Assembly: GCA_022600955.1 (NCBI GenBank)
Contig: JAHZJK010000016.1
Coordinates: 1-64,000 of the forward strand
Length of the DNA: 64,000 bases
From: Gammaproteobacteria bacterium
GTDB lineage: Bacteria; Pseudomonadota; Gammaproteobacteria; Steroidobacterales; Woeseiaceae
Direction of reading: 5' to 3'
Position 1 is the first letter of the stretch. Every line of letters begins with the position of its first letter. The notes beneath the pieces were generated by a model that saw nothing but the letters and a program-made list of their open reading frames with translations, was not told where the DNA came from and searched no databases. Of the stretch, positions 46,201 to 54,640 are shown piece by piece. The position numbers were made by a program, and so were the translations under genes.

Positions 46201-48500
46201 CAGATGCTTGCGCATTGTTGCGCGGCATCGTTCCTGCCATCGACAAAGGTGATCTGCTACGTTTCGACCCGCAAAGTCGGGGACTTGCTCAGCTCATCTG
46301 GGCGAATCTCCTCAGTGACACCGACGAAGAAACGGACTCCGAACGACTGTCCAGCCTTGCCGACAGAGCGCAGTCGGCGTGGCGAATGCAGGAGGTCTTC
46401 GGTAAACGCAGCGGCATTCAGCTCGTCGAGGAAGAGGTTGAATCCTACGCCACGGCGTTCCTCGCCCGACATAAAGTCGATGTTGAGGCGGCAGAACTCA
46501 CGCGAGCGATCCGCTACCTGGTCGCAGAACTTTGCCGCAAGACGCTCGGTTTTATTGGTTCTCGACACGCCGCCGAGCTGTTGACACTACTGAAAAACTC
46601 GATGCCAGCGGCCGCTCTGAAAGACCTGAAGCAGTCAATTGATGAATTGTCGGGTACCGCGGGTGAGCAATGGAAGCTCGCAAATGCCTGGCTGGCAGCA
46701 ATGCTGGAGAAGGCCGACAAACCGCAACTTTCGCACTATGTTCCGGAGGCTGCAGCACAGTTAATAATCGGCACGGGCCTGGCGCGGCGCAAGTCCAGCT
46801 TCGACACAACGACAACAGTTAGCGAGCTCTTCGGGGAGCACGCCAATATTACGAACGGTGAAATGCTTTTCTCACTGGATCAGTTTCTTGCACGTATGCA
46901 GGATCACGTCGATCGCGTTGTTCCCAGCTATCGTCAGTATCGCGAGCTACGACGTACTATTGCTGCGACCGCACGCGACAAGCTGCAACTTGATGAATTC
47001 AAACCGCGGCCGCTGAGTTCGTTTGTGCGAAACCAGCTGATCAATGATGCGTACCTGCCGATGATCGGCGACAACCTCGCGAAACAGATCGGCACTGCCG
47101 GTGAGACGAAGCGCTCAGATCTCAGCGGCCTGTTGATGATGATCTCCCCACCCGGGTACGGTAAGACAACACTCATGGAATACGTTGCGAGCCGCCTCGG
47201 CCTGACATTCATGAAAGTGAACTGCCCCGCACTTGGACACGATGTCAGCTCGCTCGATCCGGCCATGGCGCCGAACGCGACTGCGAAGCGGGAGCTTGAG
47301 AAGGCTAACCTGGCGTTGGAAATGGGCGACAACGTTATGCTGTATCTCGATGATATCCAGCATTCCAGCCCAGAGTTTCTACAGCGATTCATTTCTTTGT
47401 GTGACTCAACACGACGTATTGAAGGTGTATGGAAGGGACGAACCAGAACGTATGACCTGCGTGGCCGAAAGTTCTGCGTAGTGATGGCCGGTAACCCTTA
47501 TACGGAGTCAGGCGAGACCTTCAAGGTGCCTGATATGCTCGCGAATCGCGCGGACATCTACAATCTGGGCGACGTCCTTTCGGGTAAGGAACGCCAGTTC
47601 GAGATGAGCTATGTGGAAAACTGCCTGACGTCGAACTCGGTCTTGGCACCACTTGCGACTCGGGGTATGGCGGATGTCTATAAGCTGATCGATGGCGCCA
47701 GGGGACAAGAAGTCGTATCGACTGAGCTTTCCCACGCCTACAGCAGCGCCGAGATAGGTGAGATCACGCGGCTTCTTGAGCGGCTACTGGCAGTTCAGGA
47801 CACGGTCCTGAAAGTTAACCAGCAGTACATCGCGTCGGCGGCACAGGAAGACAGGTACAGGACGGAGCCTCGTTTTCTGCTGCAAGGCAGTTATCGCAAT
47901 ATGAACAAGCTGGCCGAGAAAGTGTCGGCGGTTATGAGCGATGACGAGCTCAATGCCGTGATCGACGACCATTATCGTGGCGAAGCACAGTTGCTGACCC
48001 AGGGGGCCGAAGCGAATCTTCTCAAGCTCGCTGAGCTTCGCGGCACCCTCGACGACTCACAAAGTGCGCGTTGGGCTGGGATCAAGAAGGACTTCCTGCG
48101 CAACAAAGCTATTGGCGGTGACGAAGCGGATACCGGGCAGCGAATCGTCGCTCAACTATCCGATCTCGTTGAGGGTATCAGCAGCCTCAGTTCCGATTTA
48201 AGACCAAACGGCGCCGCGACGCTGGACAGGGAGTCGAGGGCGGCTTCTGCGGAGATGGTTAGCGGCTCACTGGAAAAGCTCGGTGACGCAATCGCCAAAC
48301 AGAAGACGTCGGTCACCGTGACCAACAAGCCATCAAAAGAATTTCAACAAGTGCTTATGACACTCAACGAAACCATCGAACATACACTTTTCCCACTGGT
48401 GCGCAGTATGGACAAGCGCATTGCACTCGACATTGCTGCGCGCGACAAACTTCGCAAACTTTCTCGGGATGTAGAAGCCCTGAAGCAGCAGTCTGAATGA
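43254..48500 (+). CDS. Giant AAA+ ATPase of the PspA/flotillin operon
   Basis: A 1748-residue protein. Residues 1-60 are charged helix. About 60-440 are strand-rich (propeller-like, e.g. RAIVQVGEMLLFGYNVFIGL and GYYLESGDYKTFP). About 460-900 are long coiled coils. A MoxR-like AAA+ module lies at about 1270-1480: Walker A SPPGYGKTT with Lys1304, Walker B VMLYLDDIQ with Asp1366 and Asp1367, sensor-1 Asn in CVVMAGNP, and a probable arginine finger in MLANRADIYNLGDV. The final 250 residues are helical. Database entries often call such proteins DNA repair ATPase (DUF3686, from memory), but no DNA-binding motif is visible. The operon context suggests it remodels PspA or flotillin assemblies. Confidence 0.88.
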   Translation: MADAKTGSSIVDSAVAEGGAYEIIRKRLVDQGEQLKKKTTALNTARAEEFGSTDMEVLARTRIRTDNNCRGRAIVQVGEMLLFGYNVFIGLKKTTRIEDVFALYRLSANDDAYSMEPQSVKESFLSDQRFQHDFDELYKYYKETRLTQLVKRDGRLLAGFQIGERIDDVRVFRWAISEDASDLTYIDNRGERDIEMPEPYDFEWQEVDRDDIVHGRFPHISLDDEVFIETINGDLTIKIENNTEDGEGVYSEPVDDPSQSLDDAEIEYARVGDLILMKVLPYKEKKWRHLVFNRRTQDVVRIDEIGSSCVQLPEDHGIIFPGGYYLESGDYKTFPSDVEGFKFKRKIRSPIGEDVLFVFYEPVDGVFALLSYNIIEKSLQNPIVTNGYALADDGRVVVFNAEPEPTRVHPMQVWKTPYVHDEYAATTPTAKSFYSNIGNSELVRGVSDLYSLCRTIGDETVSVRSYEKLRRTALRLFDDHFWISDEATGDIGTTIREINETVELIIDEFEKVESIRRQSAEAIKDAAEEHRLITTVSDSSGWRRVGDFVDALDRIRKQRGHLATIREYRYIDVAAIDAMDAELIEIGERLGGDTAIFLADEKSLATYIDDIDNIRDEVNTLDTVAAIEPKLEQLESIAEGLDLLSELIATLKIDDATVQTQIVSAISDVYSKMNQARAVCKRHRDKLGTAESIEQFAAQLKLFSQNIINSLGLATTPERCDEQLSRLLIQLEEMEGQFGSNDQFLTDIMSKRDEVNDTLEAHKQQLLDARNSRAQGIADAIDRMLQNIEKRLQRFKTVDELNTYLASDALVLKVRDLVAQLRELDSTVKADDAEARLKMIRDQGFRSLRDKLDLYDEGGKVIKLGPRHRFNVSNEELDLTIVPKDEGLALHLIGTQYFEEIDDPQLVELKPYWKLGGESESPDVYRGEYLAYRIIEAAETGLDNLDWATLKASTSKKVKLEKLVREFATPRYRDGYERGVHDADACALLRGIVPAIDKGDLLRFDPQSRGLAQLIWANLLSDTDEETDSERLSSLADRAQSAWRMQEVFGKRSGIQLVEEEVESYATAFLARHKVDVEAAELTRAIRYLVAELCRKTLGFIGSRHAAELLTLLKNSMPAAALKDLKQSIDELSGTAGEQWKLANAWLAAMLEKADKPQLSHYVPEAAAQLIIGTGLARRKSSFDTTTTVSELFGEHANITNGEMLFSLDQFLARMQDHVDRVVPSYRQYRELRRTIAATARDKLQLDEFKPRPLSSFVRNQLINDAYLPMIGDNLAKQIGTAGETKRSDLSGLLMMISPPGYGKTTLMEYVASRLGLTFMKVNCPALGHDVSSLDPAMAPNATAKRELEKANLALEMGDNVMLYLDDIQHSSPEFLQRFISLCDSTRRIEGVWKGRTRTYDLRGRKFCVVMAGNPYTESGETFKVPDMLANRADIYNLGDVLSGKERQFEMSYVENCLTSNSVLAPLATRGMADVYKLIDGARGQEVVSTELSHAYSSAEIGEITRLLERLLAVQDTVLKVNQQYIASAAQEDRYRTEPRFLLQGSYRNMNKLAEKVSAVMSDDELNAVIDDHYRGEAQLLTQGAEANLLKLAELRGTLDDSQSARWAGIKKDFLRNKAIGGDEADTGQRIVAQLSDLVEGISSLSSDLRPNGAATLDRESRAASAEMVSGSLEKLGDAIAKQKTSVTVTNKPSKEFQQVLMTLNETIEHTLFPLVRSMDKRIALDIAARDKLRKLSRDVEALKQQSE

Positions 48501-48504
48501 CGCG

Positions 48505-49227
48505 CTAGTAGTCAGGGATAATGGTGACTCCGTTTATCGTCGTCGGGACCACCGTGTATTCATAAGGAATGTAGATGGCGACCGACAAGGAACCTGCGCG
48601 CGCCCACTCGATCGGTTTATCGATACCATTAACAATAACTCGGTAATCGTCGCCCAGCGAACCGGTCACCGTCTGAACGTCTTCGGCGAAAAGCCGGATA
48701 GCCTCAGCTCTGTACTGGCTCGGATTTACGATACTGACTTCGACATCCCCGTTGACAAAAACCTCGGTTCTTCCCACCATTTTCAATCCTGCAACAAAGC
48801 GCTTCAGCTCAAGTACAAGCGCTTCACCATCATCCAGTGAATCGGGCACGGCTGACTTTGCTCTGAAGTAGGCCTGGCTGGTATCGGGCCGTTGCCCGCC
48901 ATGCAGATCTATTTGATAGTTTGCTTTAGTTAGTGGCAGCACAAAGCCACTGTCGGTGACAGAGCTCAATTCAATTCGATCGTTTCGCGCGGCGGCTGAA
49001 ATAGCGGCCGATAGTGTCTTATGAATCTCTTCCTCACGCTGATCTGCATCACGAGAGTCGTTTACAATTTGCACTCTAAGCAGAATGTTATCTGCAGGTC
49101 TTCTGAGGTGTTTGCCTGGGACGCTGCTTCCGACAAGCGTGCCGGTTACTACGATCTCTTCGACTTCCTGAGCGCGAACATCCGCAGTGAAAAGAACCAA
49201 ACAAGCAATGAGTAGTGCAATTCGCAT
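48505..49227 (-). CDS. Hypothetical exported protein with TonB-receptor-like N-terminus
   Basis: A 240-residue protein with a signal peptide (MRIALLIACLVLFTADVRAQ). The mature N-terminus EVEEIVVTGT resembles the start of many TonB-dependent receptors, but the rest is a small strand-rich domain with no barrel: SIVNPSQYRAEAIRLFAEDV and IEWARAGSLSVAIYIPYEYTV look SIMPL-like. It converges on the giant ATPase gene with a 4-nt gap. Function unknown. Confidence 0.7.
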   Translation of the reverse strand: MRIALLIACLVLFTADVRAQEVEEIVVTGTLVGSSVPGKHLRRPADNILLRVQIVNDSRDADQREEEIHKTLSAAISAAARNDRIELSSVTDSGFVLPLTKANYQIDLHGGQRPDTSQAYFRAKSAVPDSLDDGEALVLELKRFVAGLKMVGRTEVFVNGDVEVSIVNPSQYRAEAIRLFAEDVQTVTGSLGDDYRVIVNGIDKPIEWARAGSLSVAIYIPYEYTVVPTTINGVTIIPDY

Positions 49228-49361
49228 CTAACATCTCCTTCTTCCATGCGTATCGATTCGCTCTGCAAGCAGTGTATCAGACGCTGCGTGGTCCCCTGGC
49301 GCATGCCGGGCCATCGTCGTGCCGACTTTAAGCTATCCGTTTGTTCACGTTTCCAGCGTTT

Positions 49362-49379
49362 TGAGCTATTGTTAGCTCA
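49362..49379. promoter_or_regulatory. Inverted repeat upstream of the IclR gene
   Basis: TGAGCTA and TAGCTCA are perfectly inverted with a 4-nt gap, 57 nt before the IclR start codon and in the divergent region with the gene at 48505. A dimeric regulator, perhaps the IclR protein itself, could bind here. Confidence 0.45.
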
Positions 49380-49435
49380 TTAGACTAGTTCCAGAACTCA
49401 GGCTCTTTTTGTGGGTCTGCCACGTGGGGGGGCCA

Positions 49436-50221
49436 ATGATTCGATCGCTGGGTCGTGGACTTGAAGTGCTGTCATTGCTCAACAAACGCGACAGCGCGAG
49501 CGCCGCTGAACTCGCGCGTGACCTCGACGCACCAAGAGCGAGCATTTACCGCATTCTTCATACCCTGCAAGCCATGGGGTATATCTACCAGCACCCATCT
49601 GACAATCGTTTCAGAATCAAACTTAAGGTTCGGGAGCTCAGCGATGGCTTCACAGACGAAGATCATATGGCTAATGTAAGCCACCCGTATCTGAGTCGGA
49701 TCACGAGGAAATTTAGCTGGCCTGTTACGCTTGCGACAATTTCTGGCATCAATCTTATCGTTCGGGAAAACACCGACCAGGAAAGCCCGTTGGCAAATGA
49801 GCGATTTACGATCGGTTACCGCATGCCGCTTCTTCGCACAGCATCAGGCCGGTGCATTCTGGCCCATATGCCAAAGGCACGTCGCACCGTAGTACTAGAG
49901 ACTCTGGCCGAGAGTGATCCGAAGTTTCGGTCCATTGTCCGTCAACCTGTCGAGCTCGAAAAAGCGTTTCGAAAAATCCGCGCTGATGGATACTCGATTA
50001 ACCATCGATCGCGACGCTTGTCCGATCTAACGGCGATTTCTGTACCGATTTTGACGGCCCCGAGAGTCGTTCGAGGTGCGGTCACTATTCGTTATGCGAG
50101 AACAGCGATGAAATCACCTGAAGCTATCAGGCGATTTCTGCCGGATCTACAAGACACTGCTGGCCGAATATCACATCGAATCAAGCTACACATTGAGAGG
50201 CAGCAGGGTCGCGATAACTAA
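49436..50221 (+). CDS. IclR family transcriptional regulator
   Basis: A 261-residue protein. The N-terminal winged helix-turn-helix is SLGRGLEVLSLLNKRDSASA, then ELARDLDAPRASIYRILHTL. The C-terminal effector-binding domain contains YRMPLLRTASGRCILAHMP and IRADGYSINHRSRRLSDLTAISVPI. IclR proteins control aromatic and small-acid catabolism with a local ligand. It lies next to a catabolic-looking set of genes on both strands that share a 13-bp element, so it is the obvious candidate regulator. ATG 49436 follows GGGGGGGCC. Confidence 0.93.
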   Translation: MIRSLGRGLEVLSLLNKRDSASAAELARDLDAPRASIYRILHTLQAMGYIYQHPSDNRFRIKLKVRELSDGFTDEDHMANVSHPYLSRITRKFSWPVTLATISGINLIVRENTDQESPLANERFTIGYRMPLLRTASGRCILAHMPKARRTVVLETLAESDPKFRSIVRQPVELEKAFRKIRADGYSINHRSRRLSDLTAISVPILTAPRVVRGAVTIRYARTAMKSPEAIRRFLPDLQDTAGRISHRIKLHIERQQGRDN

Positions 50222-50236
50222 AAGATTACACGCAGC

Positions 50237-51151
50237 TCATTGCGCGTCGTCTGAAATATGCTGCGCATGCTGCTCTCGGTAACAGGATGCAACCTCCTGG
50301 CGCGTCGTCCACCAGATTCCATTGAGCCCTTTTGCTGCTGCGAGAAATTCCCGTAATGCGCGTACCCTGTATGCACGTCCCGATACATGTGGATGCAATC
50401 CTACGTTCATCAGCCGTGCACTCTGCTCACTTTCTTCATACAGGACATTCATTTCCTCGAGAAGAATATCTCGATACTCGTTTGTCGTATGGCCGCGTCG
50501 CGTCAGGATCGTGAAATCATTTATTTCATTGCTGTACGGTACCGAAACGATCGACCCGTATTCGGTTGAGATGAGATACGGTTGGTCGTCATTCATCGCA
50601 TCACAGTAGAACTCCAATCCATGTTTGACCAGAATGCCTGCCGTATTCTGTGTTCCTCGAAGTGACGACGATAACCAGCCTTTTGGTTCAAGTCCGGTGG
50701 TTTTCTTGTACGCGTCGAGCGTCTTAACAATCACTTCCTCTTCACGATCAGGATCGTCGTAGTAATTCGTCAGTAGCTCGCCTTGCTCGAAGTTGTGCGG
50801 GATAATTTCGCAACCGCGTTCCAGCGCCGCGTCGACCATCGCGGTTCGGCGTTCACAGGTAGCAGCGTTGACTGTGCAAGCAGGCACAACCCCGAGAGAA
50901 TCAAAGACCTCGAACAAGCGCCAAACGCCTACTCTCTGACCGTATTCGCGCCACATATAGTTTGGGAAATCCGGGACTCGACCCGGCAACAGGTCAGGCA
51001 GTATCGAAGGGCCGCCAGCGTAATACGGCTTATCGGTGTCCTTGCTTAGATCCCAAGTCTCAAGATTGATCGTAAGCATCAAAGCCAGTCTTTCGCCGTT
51101 GGGCCAGGACAACGAGCCTCGTTGGCTAATCGGAACGTAGGGATATTTCAT
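50237..51151 (-). CDS. Polysaccharide deacetylase-fold (NodB/PuuE-like) hydrolase
   Basis: A 304-residue protein of the carbohydrate-esterase-4 fold. Landmarks resemble the allantoinase PuuE subgroup: RLALMLTINLETWDL at the N-terminus, GVWRLFEVFDSLGVVPACTVNA, EIIPHNFEQGELL and LHPHVSGRAYRV near the C-terminus, with His residues for the metal. This branch often hydrolyses amide or ring C-N bonds rather than chitin. I start at ATG 51151, where homology begins; a longer frame would run through the divergent promoter region. It is divergent from the M24 gene. Confidence 0.87.
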   Translation of the reverse strand: MKYPYVPISQRGSLSWPNGERLALMLTINLETWDLSKDTDKPYYAGGPSILPDLLPGRVPDFPNYMWREYGQRVGVWRLFEVFDSLGVVPACTVNAATCERRTAMVDAALERGCEIIPHNFEQGELLTNYYDDPDREEEVIVKTLDAYKKTTGLEPKGWLSSSLRGTQNTAGILVKHGLEFYCDAMNDDQPYLISTEYGSIVSVPYSNEINDFTILTRRGHTTNEYRDILLEEMNVLYEESEQSARLMNVGLHPHVSGRAYRVRALREFLAAAKGLNGIWWTTRQEVASCYREQHAQHISDDAQ

Positions 51152-51204
51152 TCGACAAAGACTCTCACAACGTCGGGCCCGACCCGCAATGCTAGTGTAA
51201 CGTA

Positions 51205-51217
51205 TGTCCACTATTGA
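51205..51217. promoter_or_regulatory. Copy 1 of a shared 13-bp element
   Basis: Read on the minus strand this is TCAATAGTGGACA, identical to 58392-58404 before the TonB receptor. It lies between the divergent starts of the deacetylase-like gene (51151) and the M24 gene (51285). A probable operator. Confidence 0.55.
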
Positions 51218-51284
51218 TACATAAAGTCCGTTGATTGCGGAATGCATCCATGAGTTTTGTATAGTTTTCAGTGGAGGGCAAACG

Positions 51285-52667
51285 ATGAAACGAAGAGACA
51301 TACTTAAATCAGCGCTTGTGGGCGGCACGATGATCGCCGCACCCGGGTGTGCGACGAGCGTCGAAGCCAACGCGCCGCCTAAGGAATATAGTATGCCGCC
51401 AGTTATCGATCCGGGGCGCCTTACCAATGAACCATGGGCACGCCAGGTCATGCGGCAGGCCGGAGTCGACGGCCTTGTGGCAATGAGTGACGTGAATGTG
51501 TTTTACCTCACCAACTACCACAGCTTCCTCAACAAGATGCAGGTTCCCAATCCGAGTTTTGGCATTTTTCCGCTGGACGAGCACCGACAGTCTGCACTCG
51601 TAGCGTCCAGCGTGGATCAATGGGCTATCAGCAACGCCGAGAAAGACTATCCCTCTCTCGTTGCCTACAGCATGCCGGCTGACTGGAGGCCGTACTTGGA
51701 CCGTGGCACATGGTCAACCGCACCGGACGCAAGCCAGGAATTTGGTTCGATCTGGCCGTCGACCCCGGCGAGTCTTTCCGAGCGCGAGCAAAGCTGGCTC
51801 GCGGCCGGTGAGCAGTCGCGAGATACCCTTGAGGCATCACCGGCCTATGCGCTGGCAAGAGCATTGCGAGAGTGTGGACTTGAAAAAGGCCGCATCGCAG
51901 TTGATGACATGCGCATTGCCGATTTGCTAAACAGCATTGGCTTTGATCGTGTGACCTGTATCGAAGGCGACAACCTGTTCCGAAAAATTCGCGTCATCAA
52001 GTCGGACGTCGAGATTGCACATATGCGAAGAATCGCCCGCGTCAACCAGGACGCGTCGATGGCGACGATCAGGCAAATTCAGCCGGGCGCGACCCATGCA
52101 GAGATCAACCAGATCTTTGCGCATGAAGCAGCCCGGCGTGGTGCTACCGCAATGTGGCTGGTCGCGGGCGGCGTGGGAGGTTTGCCAAATGCGCAGTGTA
52201 TTGAGGGCGAGCCCATACTCTTCGACGCCGTTTGCCAGAGCAACAACTACCACGGTGATTTCGGACGCACTGTTTGTATCGGAGAGCCGTCAAAAAAACT
52301 TCAAAAACGCGCGGCGCTGATTCGTGCTGGCTGGCAAGCCGCATTTGAAATGATGCGGCCGGGCGCGCGTTACTCAGACATTCAGCGCGTAGCCCGATCT
52401 GCAATGAAGAAGACTGGCTTACCTGAAGCCAGAATTGGCGTAACGCCGCACTCGGTTGGTCTGCAGCACACAGATGAGCCGTATCGAGACGGCCTTCCTT
52501 TTACGGTCAAAGACGACCTGGTGTTGCGCGAAAACATGACTATGACAGTCGACTTCCCGAGCATGGAGCTGGGTTGGGGCTCATGCCATCTCGAAGATCT
52601 GATACGCATCACTTCTGATGGTGCCGAGCCACTTGCATCAATGGATGGCGCCCTAATCGTCGTTTAG
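51285..52667 (+). CDS. M24 family peptidase-like lipoprotein with Tat signal
   Basis: A 460-residue protein. The N-terminus MKRRDILKSALVGGTMIAAPGC carries a twin-arginine motif and a lipobox-like Cys, so it is probably exported folded. The C-terminal creatinase/aminopeptidase P domain has Asp ligands in LFDAVCQSNNYHGDFGRTV, His in TPHSVGLQHTDEP and Glu in CHLEDLIRI. The usual TxEPG Glu is Asp here (MTVDFPSM). GGAGG precedes ATG 51285. The shared 13-bp element is 68-80 nt upstream. It may act on an amide or peptide-like substrate of the cluster. Confidence 0.87.
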   Translation: MKRRDILKSALVGGTMIAAPGCATSVEANAPPKEYSMPPVIDPGRLTNEPWARQVMRQAGVDGLVAMSDVNVFYLTNYHSFLNKMQVPNPSFGIFPLDEHRQSALVASSVDQWAISNAEKDYPSLVAYSMPADWRPYLDRGTWSTAPDASQEFGSIWPSTPASLSEREQSWLAAGEQSRDTLEASPAYALARALRECGLEKGRIAVDDMRIADLLNSIGFDRVTCIEGDNLFRKIRVIKSDVEIAHMRRIARVNQDASMATIRQIQPGATHAEINQIFAHEAARRGATAMWLVAGGVGGLPNAQCIEGEPILFDAVCQSNNYHGDFGRTVCIGEPSKKLQKRAALIRAGWQAAFEMMRPGARYSDIQRVARSAMKKTGLPEARIGVTPHSVGLQHTDEPYRDGLPFTVKDDLVLRENMTMTVDFPSMELGWGSCHLEDLIRITSDGAEPLASMDGALIVV

Positions 52668-53855
52668 ATCCGGATACTTTCCGAGTGTCAGCATCAGCGC
52701 TGCTCCGAGCACCGACATTCCCGCAACAATATTGAGTATTGGCGTATAGCTGCCGAAGTAGTCGTATACCAAACCGAAGCTAACCGGTGCCAGACCCGCT
52801 CCGATCGAAAAGAAAATATAAAGGGCGCCGTAGTAGGTGCCATAGCGGCGCAGCCCGAAGTAGCGACTGACCAGGTAGGCCAGCAAGTCCAGTTCTGCTC
52901 CGGCCGCGAGCCCCGTGATAATCATTGCCGCCGAGAGATACAGTGTGGATACGGATGCCCCGCTCAGAATTAGCGCCGCAATCGCTGGCGCGGCGAGAAA
53001 TACTGCTGCAACCAGGGGCGCCCATATCCTGTCGAGAAGCACGCCAACGACTAGCCTTCCAACGACAACGCTTATGCCGATGAGTCCCGCATACCGGGCG
53101 GCGTCCGCGATGGTCAAGCCACGATCTGTCAGTAAGGAAACAGAATTGGTAATGAGCCCGGCGATTCCGGCGGCGGCCAGCACAAGCGCTATACCAATGA
53201 CCCAGAAACGATAGCCCATGACCATCGGAACTGCTTCTGAACTCTTTCGAGCGACAGATGCGCTGTCTGCCTGCTTTTCACGAAACAACAACGTCAGCGC
53301 AGGGATCGATATGAGCAGGATTGTTCCCGCAAGCAATAGATAAGCCGCTCGCCACCCGTAGGCACCAATCAACGAGGTCACATAGCTGGGCCCCAGCGTT
53401 GCTGCGACCCCTGTTCCGGCGAGCGTGATTCCTAGTGCAACCCCACGATTCTGGTCGAACCATCCCGTCACAACGCGCGTCCATGTGACTGGTAAGGTAC
53501 CTGCTCCGAGCACCGACATAACCGCCCAGCCTGTGTAGTACAAACCGAGGTGATCACCCGTCAACGAGAGCGAAGCCAGTGTCAGTCCGTAAAGCGGCAT
53601 CGACACAAGAGCAACACGCCGGGCTCCAAAGCGATCAACCAATAACCCTGCAATCGGCGCTGTGACGATCGCCATCAGTATCATGATAGTCACGCCGAGC
53701 TGGACATCGCCGCGGCTCCAGCCAGTATCACTTGACACCGCGACGGCGAACACGCCGTGTGTATAGAAGCTGATTGATGACAGACCGCAGCCTGCACCTA
53801 TCATTGAACCCAGCAAGGCGCGACCGCCCTCGCGAAACTCTTGTACAACACTCAC
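52653..53855 (-). CDS. MFS transporter, monocarboxylate-like
   Basis: A 400-residue protein with 12 predicted helices. The loop-2/3 signature is present as GLLVDRFGARRVALV, and TGWSRGDVQLGVTIMILM and RYFGLRRYGTYYGALYIFFSIGAGL are typical of the oxalate/monocarboxylate group. The start is GTG 53855. It overlaps the convergent M24 gene by 15 nt and follows the racemase-like gene by 6 nt, so it is the last gene of the TonB-receptor operon. It probably imports the small acid released or used by the cluster. Confidence 0.88.
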   Translation of the reverse strand: MSVVQEFREGGRALLGSMIGAGCGLSSISFYTHGVFAVAVSSDTGWSRGDVQLGVTIMILMAIVTAPIAGLLVDRFGARRVALVSMPLYGLTLASLSLTGDHLGLYYTGWAVMSVLGAGTLPVTWTRVVTGWFDQNRGVALGITLAGTGVAATLGPSYVTSLIGAYGWRAAYLLLAGTILLISIPALTLLFREKQADSASVARKSSEAVPMVMGYRFWVIGIALVLAAAGIAGLITNSVSLLTDRGLTIADAARYAGLIGISVVVGRLVVGVLLDRIWAPLVAAVFLAAPAIAALILSGASVSTLYLSAAMIITGLAAGAELDLLAYLVSRYFGLRRYGTYYGALYIFFSIGAGLAPVSFGLVYDYFGSYTPILNIVAGMSVLGAALMLTLGKYPDLNDD

Positions 53856-53861
53856 AGCTGT

Positions 53862-54623
53862 CTAGTGCTCCCGTAGAAGGCTGCCGTATGCCGGCATTTG
53901 ATCAAGCACACCGTTACTGCGCAACGCGTGCCAGTAGGTTGCAGTATTGATGGCGATGACGGGCTTTTGAAATCTCACTTCCGCGTCGGCGGCAAGAGCG
54001 GCCATCGGCAGATTGGTTCCAACCTGCACCAGGGCATCAACATCTGGGCCATCGAGCAATCCAAGTACAGACCACAGTTTTTCAGGTGGGACTTTTGCGA
54101 TATCGGTCCAACTTGAACATTGCAAACACTGGTCAGCAGAAACTGAAAAGCCAGACTCTTCAAAATACTGGCGCACTTGTTCGTTCGCCGCCGGAAAATA
54201 CGGTGAAACGAACGCGATTGTCTTGATTCCCGGGTAGCAGCGCAGCGCTTCTGCTGTAGCGTGGGAACCAATACTCACGCCTGTCGACGCACGTCGCTGC
54301 ACTTTTTGCTGGAATTCATCGGCACCCTTGCGGCCGCCATAGAACGTGATCGCGGACATCCCCATGACAAGGTAGTCCGGAGCACAAGTCATCACACTGT
54401 CGACTGCATCCAACACATTGTCACCGATCACGGCAGTGGCCTTCATAAACGTCTCATTGCTGACAGCATTTGCGTTCGGTGTGTAGATTCGACTGTAGTG
54501 ATTGGTCACGCCCGCAGGCCGCATATCGTCAAACTCCGGCTGCACGACAGTATTGGTCGATGGCCCGAGGACGCCGAAGACACCACGCCAACCAAGTACG
54601 TCAGCCACGATTACGTTCTGCAA
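53862..54623 (-). CDS. Asp/Glu racemase superfamily enzyme (maleate isomerase/arylmalonate decarboxylase type)
   Basis: A 253-residue protein: GVFGVLGPSTNTVVQPEFDDMRP at the N-terminus is typical of maleate cis-trans isomerase and arylmalonate decarboxylase. DYLVMGMSAITFYGG (where family members often have Cys) and VDALVQVGTNLPMAALA, followed by a C-terminal PVIAINTATYWHAL, complete the two-domain fold. The first catalytic Cys position appears as Ser/Ala (MSAIT), so the chemistry may differ. The start is TTG 54623 or a later GTG. Maleate isomerases sit in nicotinate-type pathways with flavin hydroxylases. Confidence 0.8.
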   Translation of the reverse strand: MQNVIVADVLGWRGVFGVLGPSTNTVVQPEFDDMRPAGVTNHYSRIYTPNANAVSNETFMKATAVIGDNVLDAVDSVMTCAPDYLVMGMSAITFYGGRKGADEFQQKVQRRASTGVSIGSHATAEALRCYPGIKTIAFVSPYFPAANEQVRQYFEESGFSVSADQCLQCSSWTDIAKVPPEKLWSVLGLLDGPDVDALVQVGTNLPMAALAADAEVRFQKPVIAINTATYWHALRSNGVLDQMPAYGSLLREH

Positions 54624-54640
54624 CTGTCACTGCGTCAAAC

